A DNA stretch of 64,000 bases, taken from Alphaproteobacteria bacterium (lineage in GTDB: Bacteria > Pseudomonadota > Alphaproteobacteria > Micavibrionales > Micavibrionaceae). A model generated the notes under the pieces. The model saw only the letters and a program-made list of their open reading frames with translations, was not told where the DNA came from and did no database searches. The stretch spans positions 1 through 64,000 of the forward strand of contig JAJFGQ010000084.1 in assembly GCA_021776075.1 (NCBI GenBank), read 5' to 3'. A program made the translations under genes and the position numbers. This document shows, piece after piece, positions 34,510-42,111 of the stretch. How positions within the stretch are numbered: position 1 is the stretch's first letter; the number at the start of each line of letters is the position of its first letter.

Positions 34510-35913
34510 TTACAACCTCTTTCTTCCGCTGGTACGTAATCTGTTAATTCGGTTTTGTACGTCTTTTTGTAGATTTATAATCTCAAGTTCCAGCAATACA
34601 GAGAGCATCATTTCTGTTCGTAGATAGCTTTGCAGTGTGTCAAAATCCTGCATTAGCGCAATAGCTTGCAAAGCGACGCCTTTTCGATCGACATTGACGG
34701 GCGTATCGTACAGGTCCGTGTAAAACTCCGGCTGCTGGAATATTTTTTTGGTCAGGATTTCCATTTGTGCGTAGTAGCTGGGCCGTATATTTTCAGGGAC
34801 ATCATCAGGCGGTTGTCCTATTGCTGATTCACCCAGAAACAGTTCAATTCTATCGGGTGGTATGGCTAATCCTTCGAGTATAACTTTCATGTATTGTCCG
34901 GTATCGAATGAGTTCCCGAAATCGTCACCGTTCGGGTGTGGCGTTGGTGTTCCTTGCGCTTTCATAGCCGCAATTGTAAAAAAAGAATTTTCGGCAATGC
35001 TACGTTTGGCAATGACGGATCTGACATCAAGGATATCATCCTGATGTTTTTCAATAGCAAGCAAGGATTCAGGTATTCTGGTTAAAACTCTGTGTCCGTA
35101 AAGGTTATCGGCCAGGGCAAATAAATCTTCTTCATCGTCCGTTAGCTCACCTTCGCCCGTGAAAGTAGCGTCCGTAAAATCAATGTTGAGTGTCAGGGAG
35201 CGGTCCACCGTTCGGGCATAATCAATGTCTTTATTGATGGATATTGATGGCGCGCTGCCTGCGGGGCATATGCGGCCAAGACCACTATTGTTATCGTTCA
35301 CATCACAATAACGGCGCTGGAATTGTTCAAAGCGGTTTCGTAAATCTATATAGACGCCTTCACTGGCGCTGCTGTTCATGTTGCCCGTCTGTCGGTCGAT
35401 CGACCTTTGCCCCATAAGAAAAGCTGCGTTTTCACTGCGCCTTTCGGCTGTTGCCAAGCTGCGGACATTTGTACCAAAGGTGCATAGACCAAGAGTAGGT
35501 TGATAGTCCTTGTGGGCTTCGGCAGTGAGTTGCTGGAAAAGCCGCTCGGCTTCCAACTGTTGTTTGGCATCCAGAAGAACACCAACGGCCATCATTTGTT
35601 GCATGGCGACGACAGATAAATGCTCTGTCATCATTACCCAGGCAGGCAGAAAATGCTCTTCCCAGATAACGTCAAGAATAAATTGTTCCCAGATATTGAA
35701 TTCATCAGTGATGTGTTGTCTGGTTAGCACATGTTGTTCTACCACAACCTCCGCTGTGACAACATGCGCAGGAATAACGCAGCCACAGCTTGTGCAAGCT
35801 TGCGCCTGTCCATGAAATAGAAGAAGAAAACCCATAAATACACTGAAGAAAACCACAATGACGGGTGGAACCCTTTTTCTGCGCAGTATTATTTTTTTTG
35901 TATAGGCCTTCAT
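34510..35913 (-). CDS. Exported Cys-motif paralogue 3 (unknown family)
   Basis: 467 residues. Basic N terminus, hydrophobic 17-36, then ACTSCGCV at the mature start. It keeps FQQLTAEAHKDYQP, LCTFGTNVRSLA, YCDVNDNN with a further Cys, NKDIDYARTV, the RSVIAKRSIAENSFFTIAAMK helix and RPSYYAQMEILTKKIFQQPEFY. Two insertions set it apart: a TGEGE acidic loop after the NKDID strand, and about 15 extra residues (ESAIGQPPDDVPENI) before RPSYYAQ. The N-terminal segment before the conserved block ends in an aromatic-rich stretch (IWEQFILDVIWEEHFLPAW). Six Cys after the signal. The C-terminal tail is basic. Confidence 0.85.
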   Translation of the reverse strand: MKAYTKKIILRRKRVPPVIVVFFSVFMGFLLLFHGQAQACTSCGCVIPAHVVTAEVVVEQHVLTRQHITDEFNIWEQFILDVIWEEHFLPAWVMMTEHLSVVAMQQMMAVGVLLDAKQQLEAERLFQQLTAEAHKDYQPTLGLCTFGTNVRSLATAERRSENAAFLMGQRSIDRQTGNMNSSASEGVYIDLRNRFEQFQRRYCDVNDNNSGLGRICPAGSAPSISINKDIDYARTVDRSLTLNIDFTDATFTGEGELTDDEEDLFALADNLYGHRVLTRIPESLLAIEKHQDDILDVRSVIAKRSIAENSFFTIAAMKAQGTPTPHPNGDDFGNSFDTGQYMKVILEGLAIPPDRIELFLGESAIGQPPDDVPENIRPSYYAQMEILTKKIFQQPEFYTDLYDTPVNVDRKGVALQAIALMQDFDTLQSYLRTEMMLSVLLELEIINLQKDVQNRINRLRTSGRKRL

Positions 35914-35928
35914 ACTGTCCTTTTTGTT

Positions 35929-37278
35929 TTATGGTTCCCGTTTTTCACCGGAGGTTCGCAGTTTATTCAAAAGATTTTGGGCAGCCCTCTGTTCTTTGGC
36001 CAGCTCTAGCTCCAGAAGGACAGATAACATAGCCTCATTCCGCAAGCGGCTTTTAAACATGTCCATATTTTGCATCAGGCTGATAGCCCGTATAGCAGCC
36101 CCTTTGCGTGCTACGTTAACAGGCTTGTCGTATAAGTTTACGTAGAAGGAAGGATTCTGATATATTTTTTTGGTTAAAAACTCCATTTGGGCATGATAGC
36201 TGGGCCGGTCTCCCAGAAGGATGGCTGTTTCTTCCGTATCTTCTATGCCTAGCTGTTGCAAAATAACCTGTAAATAAGGGCCCGTTTCAGCAGAGATGCC
36301 TGTACCGGCGGTTTTCATGCCCACAATCGAATCAAAAGAATGTTCGGCGACGCTACGTTTGGCAACAACGGAACGCATATCAAGGATAGCATCTTGATTG
36401 GATGGTTTTTCCAGAAGTGTTTGGGGGATTCTCAAAAATACATCATGAGCATAAAGGTTTCTGGCCAAAGCCATAACGTCCTGTTCGTCACCTGTCATAT
36501 CATCATCGGAAAAATCAATATCCAGTGTAAGCGGATTGTAGACGGTGTGAACGAAATCCACATCCTTATTGATGCTGTCGGCAGAAGCGCTGTTTTCACA
36601 AAGGGCTTCCAAGCCCCTATTGTTATCATTGATATCACAGTAACGCTCTATAAACAGTGTAAGGCGCCCTCTGCGGTCTATGTCAGGTCCCGGGGCCGCA
36701 TTGACATTGGCGTTGCCCATTTGTCTCCTGATAGAATGCTGCGCTAGAAGATGTGCCGTTAGTTCGCCGTTCCGGTAAGATGAGCCGAGGCCGCGGGCCG
36801 CCGTGCCAATCGTGCACATGTCTGTTGAGGGCTGGTAATCCTTGTGAGCCCTTGCTGTGAGCTGCTGAAAGAGGCGTTCGGTTTCCTGTTGGTGCTTGGC
36901 GTCAAACATGGCGCCCAGAGACATCATTTGCTGCATGGCGACGACAGAAAGCTGTTCTGTCATCATCATCATAGCGGGCAAAAGATGTTTTTTGAAAAAG
37001 AAATCAATAATAAAAAGCTGTCTATGAAGTTCGAATTGCGCTGTTACAAAAGCCTTGGTCGCAGTATGCTCTGCGACAATAAATGTTCGTGAAGCGCCAT
37101 GGGCAACGGCAACACAACCGCAATTAGGGCAGGCCCAAGCCTTGTTGCCGTGGAGTACGGGGAATAAGATGGTGAGCAGGGCGACAATAACGGAAAGGCG
37201 TAAAAACAGACGCCTAGGTTTTTTGAAGTCGTAGCGATAATATCGCCGTGTTTGTAGACCCCGATGCCCCATTACCAA
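35929..37278 (-). CDS. Exported Cys-motif paralogue 4, first gene of the array (unknown family)
   Basis: 449 residues (a start two codons later is equally possible). The n-region is long and basic with several Tyr/Arg, the hydrophobic core lies at about 26-44, and WACPNCGCV marks the mature N terminus. Family blocks follow: TEQLSVVAMQQMMSLGAMFDAKHQQ, FQQLTARAHKDYQP, MCTIGTAARGLGS, YCDINDNN with a further Cys, NKDVDFVHTV, ALARNLYAHDVF, VVAKRSVAEHSFDSIVGMK and RPSYHAQMEFLTKKIYQNPSFY. Six Cys after the signal. It diverges from dotI, so the array and the second Dot/Icm block share one intergenic region. Confidence 0.85.
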   Translation of the reverse strand: MVMGHRGLQTRRYYRYDFKKPRRLFLRLSVIVALLTILFPVLHGNKAWACPNCGCVAVAHGASRTFIVAEHTATKAFVTAQFELHRQLFIIDFFFKKHLLPAMMMMTEQLSVVAMQQMMSLGAMFDAKHQQETERLFQQLTARAHKDYQPSTDMCTIGTAARGLGSSYRNGELTAHLLAQHSIRRQMGNANVNAAPGPDIDRRGRLTLFIERYCDINDNNRGLEALCENSASADSINKDVDFVHTVYNPLTLDIDFSDDDMTGDEQDVMALARNLYAHDVFLRIPQTLLEKPSNQDAILDMRSVVAKRSVAEHSFDSIVGMKTAGTGISAETGPYLQVILQQLGIEDTEETAILLGDRPSYHAQMEFLTKKIYQNPSFYVNLYDKPVNVARKGAAIRAISLMQNMDMFKSRLRNEAMLSVLLELELAKEQRAAQNLLNKLRTSGEKREP

Positions 37279-37319
37279 GAAAACCCCACAATTTCCCGCA
37301 TTTTATATAAACTTTATCC

Positions 37320-37345
37320 ATTGTAGCATATTCTGCTCTTGAAAG
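37320..37345 (-). promoter_or_regulatory. Possible promoter of the paralogue array
   Basis: On the minus strand an extended -10 (TGC then TACAAT, complement at 37320-37325) lies about 42 bases upstream of the first start codon. A convincing -35 is not seen, so this is only a candidate. Confidence 0.3.
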
Positions 37346-37421
37346 CACAAGAAACCAAGCCTGTTTTCTCTCTTTTGGCATTCGTATTCTGAAAAATTAT
37401 AAGGACTGATAATTTTATGTA

Positions 37422-37451
37422 TTGGTTTTTGCTACTTAATTCTGTTAGATA
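37422..37451 (+). promoter_or_regulatory. Possible promoter of the dotI block
   Basis: TTGGTT (37422-37427) and TAGATA (37446-37451) are spaced by 18 bases, 49 bases ahead of the dotI start. The -10 is a fair match to a sigma-70 box. The 221-base gap between divergent genes must hold promoters for both directions. Confidence 0.35.
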
Positions 37452-37499
37452 ATAGTTAGGACTCGCAGTTTTTTACCTGATTCAAGGTGCGTAGCATTA

Positions 37500-38294
37500 A
37501 TGGCTGAAGAAAAAAGAGTGAAAAAAACACCCCCCCCGTCTGGGGGGAAAGTTAATCCGCGGCAGTTACGTTCGAAGAAGGGTGTTAGACCCCAATCCGG
37601 CGGGTCACCTCCCACCTCTGGCGCCCCTAAACCTCAAGGTAAAGGCTCTAAATCGTCTGGTGCTACAGATAATTCGGGAACTCTGGGTGCTGTTGTTGTG
37701 CGCAATGAGTTTTATCGTGATGGTTACAGGTCTATTCTAAAGCTCGCTGTTTTCCAAAGTCTTATTATCGTGGCGCTGATTGCGGCCATGTTTTTCGTTA
37801 TTAATGTTCATCAACCGGAAAATCGTTATTTTGCAACGACGGAGGACGGGCGTCTTATTCCTATGGTTGCCCTTAGTCAGGCAAATTTGAGTACACCGGC
37901 CCTGATGTCCTGGGTTGCTCAATCGACGACGGAAGTGATGACATTCGGTTTCAATGATTATCGACGGCGCTTGCAGGAGGCTTCACGGAATTTTACACGG
38001 CAGGGATGGGAAAGTTTTACGCAGGCATTGCAGCGGTCGCGGATTATTGAAATGGTTGAGGCTAATCAACAGGTGGTAACGGCAGCGCCTCAGGGGGCTC
38101 CGATTCTTGAGTCGGAGGGGTTGGTTCGGGGGCGCTATCAGTGGGTTGTTCAGGTGCCTATGGTGCTGACATATCAGACGGGCTCCAAGACCCGATCTGA
38201 TAGTTTGTTGGTGACTGTCGTCGTCGTTCGTGTGCCTCGTCTTGAAAGCCCCAATGGTGTTGGTGTTGAGCAGTGGATTGCTGTTCCAAGATAG
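37500..38294 (+). CDS. dotI: DotI/IcmL inner-membrane protein of type IVB secretion
   Basis: 264 residues. A Pro/Lys/Ser-rich cytoplasmic tail (1-60) is longer than in Legionella (212 residues in total). It is followed by the hallmark VVVRNEFYRDGYRSILKLAVFQSL and one membrane helix (about 82-102). The periplasmic domain (about 105-264) has the NTF2-like fold of DotI/TraM with GWESFTQALQRS and a C-terminal beta-sheet. DotI forms ring complexes in the inner membrane as a VirB8 analogue. The 3' end overlaps the non-coding upstream part of dotH only. Confidence 0.93.
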   Translation: MAEEKRVKKTPPPSGGKVNPRQLRSKKGVRPQSGGSPPTSGAPKPQGKGSKSSGATDNSGTLGAVVVRNEFYRDGYRSILKLAVFQSLIIVALIAAMFFVINVHQPENRYFATTEDGRLIPMVALSQANLSTPALMSWVAQSTTEVMTFGFNDYRRRLQEASRNFTRQGWESFTQALQRSRIIEMVEANQQVVTAAPQGAPILESEGLVRGRYQWVVQVPMVLTYQTGSKTRSDSLLVTVVVVRVPRLESPNGVGVEQWIAVPR

Positions 38295-38389
38295 GGGTGC
38301 TTTTTATTATTCTGTGCATGTTTTTTTTGTGTGGGGTGACAGTCAGCTCTCTGAAGTTTACTCTTTTTTGGTTGGTAGAGGGGTTCGGA

Positions 38390-39427
38390 ATGTTTCGTAA
38401 AAACAGGATAGAAGGTAAGGTTATGCGGGTACGATTTTTGCGCGTTGCTGTTATATTGTTCTTTTCTGTATTGTTCGTGAAAATGGAGACGGCGGGCGCG
38501 CAGTCTGCTCTTCCTTCTGCCTCTGGTTCTCAAAATCGCTCCCCCGGCCTTTCTCTTTCTTCTGATGATTCTTTTGATAACCCTTTTGCCCCCGTTCAAG
38601 AGGTTATTCCAAAGACGGCTGAGGAGGTAGAGGGTGAAATAAGAGAGCAAGCCTTTAATGCGGCTATTACGGGTTTGCTTCCTCTTAATCCGGAGGAAAT
38701 AAGAAATCTGTTGGAGCATTTTGACGAGACACAGCAGGCTGTGGAGATTCCTGTTTACCCATATCCTAAGCCAGAAGTTGTTGTTGAAACTGTTTCCTTT
38801 GATCCGGGCGCGAAGCCGCCTGTTCTTAAGGTGGCGTCCGGTCATGTGTCTACCTTGACTATTTTGGATGTTACCGGTGCACCATGGCCGATTCGGGATG
38901 TAACGTGGGCTGGAAATTTTGAAGTCATTGAGCCGGGGGAGGGTGGGCATGTTATTCGTGTTACGCCAACGTCTGAGTTTGCCTACGGCAATATGTCTAT
39001 TCTTCTCTTGGAGTTAAAAACACCCATTACTTTTACTTTGAGGGTGCACAGGGATGTCGTGCAGTATCGTTTTGATGCGCGAATCCCAGAGTTTGGGCCT
39101 TATGCTAACGTGCCCCTGATTGATGGTGGTTTGACGCTTGTTGCGGGGGATGCCACTATCAATGCGGTGCTTGACGGTGTTTTACCTTCTGGTGCGCAGA
39201 AGCTCGATGTTGATGGTGCTGACAGCCGGACAACGGCCTATAAATATAACGCGGTTACTTATGTCAGGACTCCCTTAACTCTGTTATCTCCCGGCTGGTC
39301 GAGTTCCGTTTCTTCTGCGGATGGCATGCATGTTTATACGGTTTCCAATGCTCCGGTTCTTCTTCTTTCCGATAGGGGTACGGTTGTTAGGGCGCGGTTG
39401 AACGACAGGGAGACCTCAGATGAGTGA
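38390..39427 (+). CDS. dotH: DotH/IcmK outer-membrane core protein
   Basis: 345 residues from the ATG at 38390 (GAGGGG upstream); the ATG at 38423 with GAAGGTAAGG is an equally good start and would give a tighter signal peptide. Cleavage is likely near TAGAQ. A Ser/Pro-rich segment and a helical region with ITGLLPLNPEEIRNLLEHFDETQQA precede the C-terminal beta domain (TLTILDVTGAPWPIRDV, HVIRVTPTSEFAYGNMSILL), all typical of DotH/IcmK (360 residues in Legionella) and TraN of IncI plasmids. DotH builds the outer-membrane ring with DotC and DotD. Overlaps dotG by eight bases. Confidence 0.94.
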   Translation: MFRKNRIEGKVMRVRFLRVAVILFFSVLFVKMETAGAQSALPSASGSQNRSPGLSLSSDDSFDNPFAPVQEVIPKTAEEVEGEIREQAFNAAITGLLPLNPEEIRNLLEHFDETQQAVEIPVYPYPKPEVVVETVSFDPGAKPPVLKVASGHVSTLTILDVTGAPWPIRDVTWAGNFEVIEPGEGGHVIRVTPTSEFAYGNMSILLLELKTPITFTLRVHRDVVQYRFDARIPEFGPYANVPLIDGGLTLVAGDATINAVLDGVLPSGAQKLDVDGADSRTTAYKYNAVTYVRTPLTLLSPGWSSSVSSADGMHVYTVSNAPVLLLSDRGTVVRARLNDRETSDE

Positions 39428-40658
39428 TGAAGGCCTGGATGATGATTTTGATATGAATGATTCTGATTCTGAATTTGAGGATTTTGATTCGGGCTCTTCA
39501 TTGTCCGATGTTATACGTGATAACCCTCTTGCTAAAATAGGGATGGTTCTTGTTGGTTTTATAACAATTATTGGCGGCATTGTTCTTTTTGGTGGTGGCG
39601 ACGAAGAGGCATTAAACTCAACGACGAATAGGGGCTCTGACATGTCGGAGACGCCGGGGAGTGAGGAGGTTAGTAATGTTTATAGGCAGGCGCTTGAGGA
39701 GAGTAATCTGGAGGCGGTCGAAGAGGCCATAAGGACGGGTACTAGCTCTCTTCCTGTTCCTATTTCTCCCCCCGTTGGCCGGATTTCCTTGCCGGAGGAT
39801 GGTGGTGATTCTGAGGATCCGTTAGAGCGTTGGCGCCGTATTCAGGCAGAAAGGCAAAAGAGGCAAGTGGGCGAAGAGGTGGTTTTAGAGACGGCGGACC
39901 CTAATGCGGACGCTGTTGATGCGCTTGCCGAGGCTATGGCAGCTCAGATGGAATCGGTTCTGGATACTGTTAAACCAAAACAGGCGCAGTATATGTCTGT
40001 TGCCGGTGACGATTTTCTGGAGAAAGAGAGAGAGGAGGCGCTGAATAAAGCAGAAGAAGCGCTGAAGAAAAAAGAAGATGCCGCCGGTAATGATGTTGCG
40101 ATTGTTGATATTATCCTTCCTGCAGGAACGATTGAGTATGCGCAGTTAATAACAGAGGCTAATTCCGATGCAAAAGGGCCTATATTGGCGCAATTGGTTA
40201 GCGGCCCTCTGGCAGGAAGCCGGATGTTGGGCACTTTTGAGACGAAAGATGATTTTCTGGTTTTGAATTTTGAAACGGTTGTTATTGAAGGCGTCAGTCA
40301 CTCTACGGAGGCTGTGGCACTTGATCCTAAAACGGCGAATACGGGCGTTGTTACTGATATTGATCGTCGTTACTTTACGCGTGTTATTTTACCGGCTGCG
40401 GCTGCTTTTGTGGAAGGTTTGGGATCCGCTATTGCTGATGCGGGAAGTACATCTGTGACATCCGGTGGCGGTGGTGAGGCGATCGAGTCGGAAAATGATC
40501 TGGATACAACGCAGGAGATATATAAAGGTGTAGCGGAGGCGGCTTCAAAGGTGAGTGAGTTGCTTGATGATGAGGCGAGTAGCACTCAGCCTTTGTTGCG
40601 CGTGGAGGCCGGTACGCCTTTGGGGATACTGTTTGTTCAGCCTGTTACAGAGCAATAG
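39420..40658 (+). CDS. dotG: DotG/IcmE, short VirB10-like channel protein
   Basis: 412 residues against about 1050 in Legionella. A very acidic cytoplasmic N terminus (1-30) precedes one membrane helix (about 38-58). A periplasmic linker with a Glu/Lys coiled coil at about 200-222 follows, and then the VirB10-like domain (about 225-345: ILPAGTIEYAQLITEANSDAKGPILA, GSRMLGTF, AVALDPKTANTG). The long central pentapeptide-repeat region of the Legionella protein is absent. DotG spans from inner to outer membrane and forms the central channel. It starts inside the end of dotH, indicating translational coupling. Confidence 0.94.
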   Translation: MSDEGLDDDFDMNDSDSEFEDFDSGSSLSDVIRDNPLAKIGMVLVGFITIIGGIVLFGGGDEEALNSTTNRGSDMSETPGSEEVSNVYRQALEESNLEAVEEAIRTGTSSLPVPISPPVGRISLPEDGGDSEDPLERWRRIQAERQKRQVGEEVVLETADPNADAVDALAEAMAAQMESVLDTVKPKQAQYMSVAGDDFLEKEREEALNKAEEALKKKEDAAGNDVAIVDIILPAGTIEYAQLITEANSDAKGPILAQLVSGPLAGSRMLGTFETKDDFLVLNFETVVIEGVSHSTEAVALDPKTANTGVVTDIDRRYFTRVILPAAAAFVEGLGSAIADAGSTSVTSGGGGEAIESENDLDTTQEIYKGVAEAASKVSELLDDEASSTQPLLRVEAGTPLGILFVQPVTEQ

Positions 40659-40724
40659 GCGTGGTAAATGCTTGTTTTTTTGCAGGTTTTAAATTTATAA
40701 AATTATTTCTGAGGCGGGGTTATT

Positions 40725-41933
40725 ATGGAGGATGATAAGAAGATAGATTTGCAGCCGGAGGAAGGCTCTCTACAAAATGAGGAAGAAGAGGCTTCTTTTG
40801 TGGATGATAGCTCTATTGAAGACGCATCAGGTGAGCCTGCTGAAGATGGGGTTGAGTCCTCTGATGAATATTATGATGAATCCTCTGATTATGCGGATGA
40901 GGAAGATTTTGTCGAAGAAGACTGGGATGCTTATGACGATGAATATGAAGAAGGGGAGTCAGAGTCAGGCTCTCCGCCCGCTAAGAAAAAAGGCAAGTTG
41001 AATAGAAATTTTGTGGCTGTTATAGGCGCCGTTGGTTTTATGGTTATATATATGGGAATGAGCGGTGGGGGCGGTCAGGATGTTCCCCAGCAGGATGTGT
41101 CGCTACAAGTGGGAATTCCGCAAGATGATTCTTTGGCCCAGTCTACGATATCTCCTGCAAATATACATAATTTTAAGGATATGGAGGGTGATGTGAAGCG
41201 CCCGGAAAAAACAGCAGCCCCTCTTTCTCCTGGGTTTTTGAACGATCCGGAGGCCTTTGATGAGGTGGAAAAAATAAGAGACGAAGTGGTGTTCGAGGGG
41301 TTTGACTATGAGGAGGATTTTTCAGAGTCTCAGGTTGTCTCCGAACAACTGCCTATGCCGGCGGCTATGGCAACGCAAGCAGAATCATTGGAGAAGGAGC
41401 AGTTTCTTACGCCGATGTTAGTTGAAGATGATGTGTCGTCTGTTGGCTCTTTACCAGATCTATCTCAGGCCGACGATGTGGTTAAAGTCAGTGCGTCTGT
41501 GGCGGTGCCATTTTCAGATGATGTTGATATAAATGAAAAGATAAATCTGCTTTTTGAGAGGATGGATTCTATAGAGGCGCAGCTGTCTTCTCTTGAAGAG
41601 GATTCTGTTGTTTCGGGGGATATCGAAGATATGAGAAAGGTTATTCGTAACCTAGAACACAATGACGGCGCTGCTTTATCGGTAAAGATTAAGCGGCCCG
41701 ACCGCCCCTCTGAGTCGGCAGTTAAAAAGGATATATCTAAATCTGCCGAACCTGTGCGGTGGGTTCTTAAATCTGCCCAACCCGGACGAGCTATGGTTTC
41801 CCGAAAAGGGCAGGTTGATACCCGCGTGGTTGATGTGGGGGATTCTTTGACGGGTCTGGGCCAGATTACAGCAATACACCATGAAAATAATAGGTGGGTT
41901 GTGCGCGGTACAAAAGGTAGTATTTCTCAATAA
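40725..41933 (+). CDS. dotF: DotF/IcmG-like bitopic membrane protein
   Basis: 402 residues, larger than Legionella DotF (269). Residues 1-82 are extremely acidic (Asp/Glu/Ser/Tyr), then a Lys patch and one membrane helix (about 95-112). A long low-complexity periplasmic part and a predicted coiled coil (about 268-313) lead to a small C-terminal beta domain (about 345-402) with WVLKSAQPGRAMVSRKG and GDSLTGLGQITAIH. This pattern and the place after DotG fit DotF/IcmG and TraP of IncI plasmids, though the similarity is limited to the C-terminal domain. DotF associates with the DotG core. Confidence 0.75.
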   Translation: MEDDKKIDLQPEEGSLQNEEEEASFVDDSSIEDASGEPAEDGVESSDEYYDESSDYADEEDFVEEDWDAYDDEYEEGESESGSPPAKKKGKLNRNFVAVIGAVGFMVIYMGMSGGGGQDVPQQDVSLQVGIPQDDSLAQSTISPANIHNFKDMEGDVKRPEKTAAPLSPGFLNDPEAFDEVEKIRDEVVFEGFDYEEDFSESQVVSEQLPMPAAMATQAESLEKEQFLTPMLVEDDVSSVGSLPDLSQADDVVKVSASVAVPFSDDVDINEKINLLFERMDSIEAQLSSLEEDSVVSGDIEDMRKVIRNLEHNDGAALSVKIKRPDRPSESAVKKDISKSAEPVRWVLKSAQPGRAMVSRKGQVDTRVVDVGDSLTGLGQITAIHHENNRWVVRGTKGSISQ

Positions 41934-42053
41934 TATCAAATAATATTAATGGAATAGAACTTTTATGTTTTTTCGTTGCTTTCTTTTAGAGTTTCCATAA
42001 TTCTTAACTAAAAATTAACCGGTTCCTGTGTAGCCTTAAATGTACTATTAAAT

Positions 42054-42083
42054 TTGCACAATTTATGTAAAATGTGATCTAAT
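42054..42083 (+). promoter_or_regulatory. Possible promoter before the DotP/DotE fusion gene
   Basis: TTGCAC (42054-42059) and TCTAAT (42078-42083) with 18 bases between them lie 28 bases ahead of the start codon in a very A+T-rich 178-base gap. This suggests a second transcription unit inside the secretion block; the match is only moderate. Confidence 0.35.
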
Positions 42084-42111
42084 TATAGTATTGGGTAACA
42101 ATGGGTGTGTA

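Noticed and set aside
38174-38950. Minus-strand open frame of 258 codons across the dotI-dotH junction
   Set aside because: It lies antisense to two well-supported genes, is Arg/Lys/Asn-rich and has no recognisable motif.
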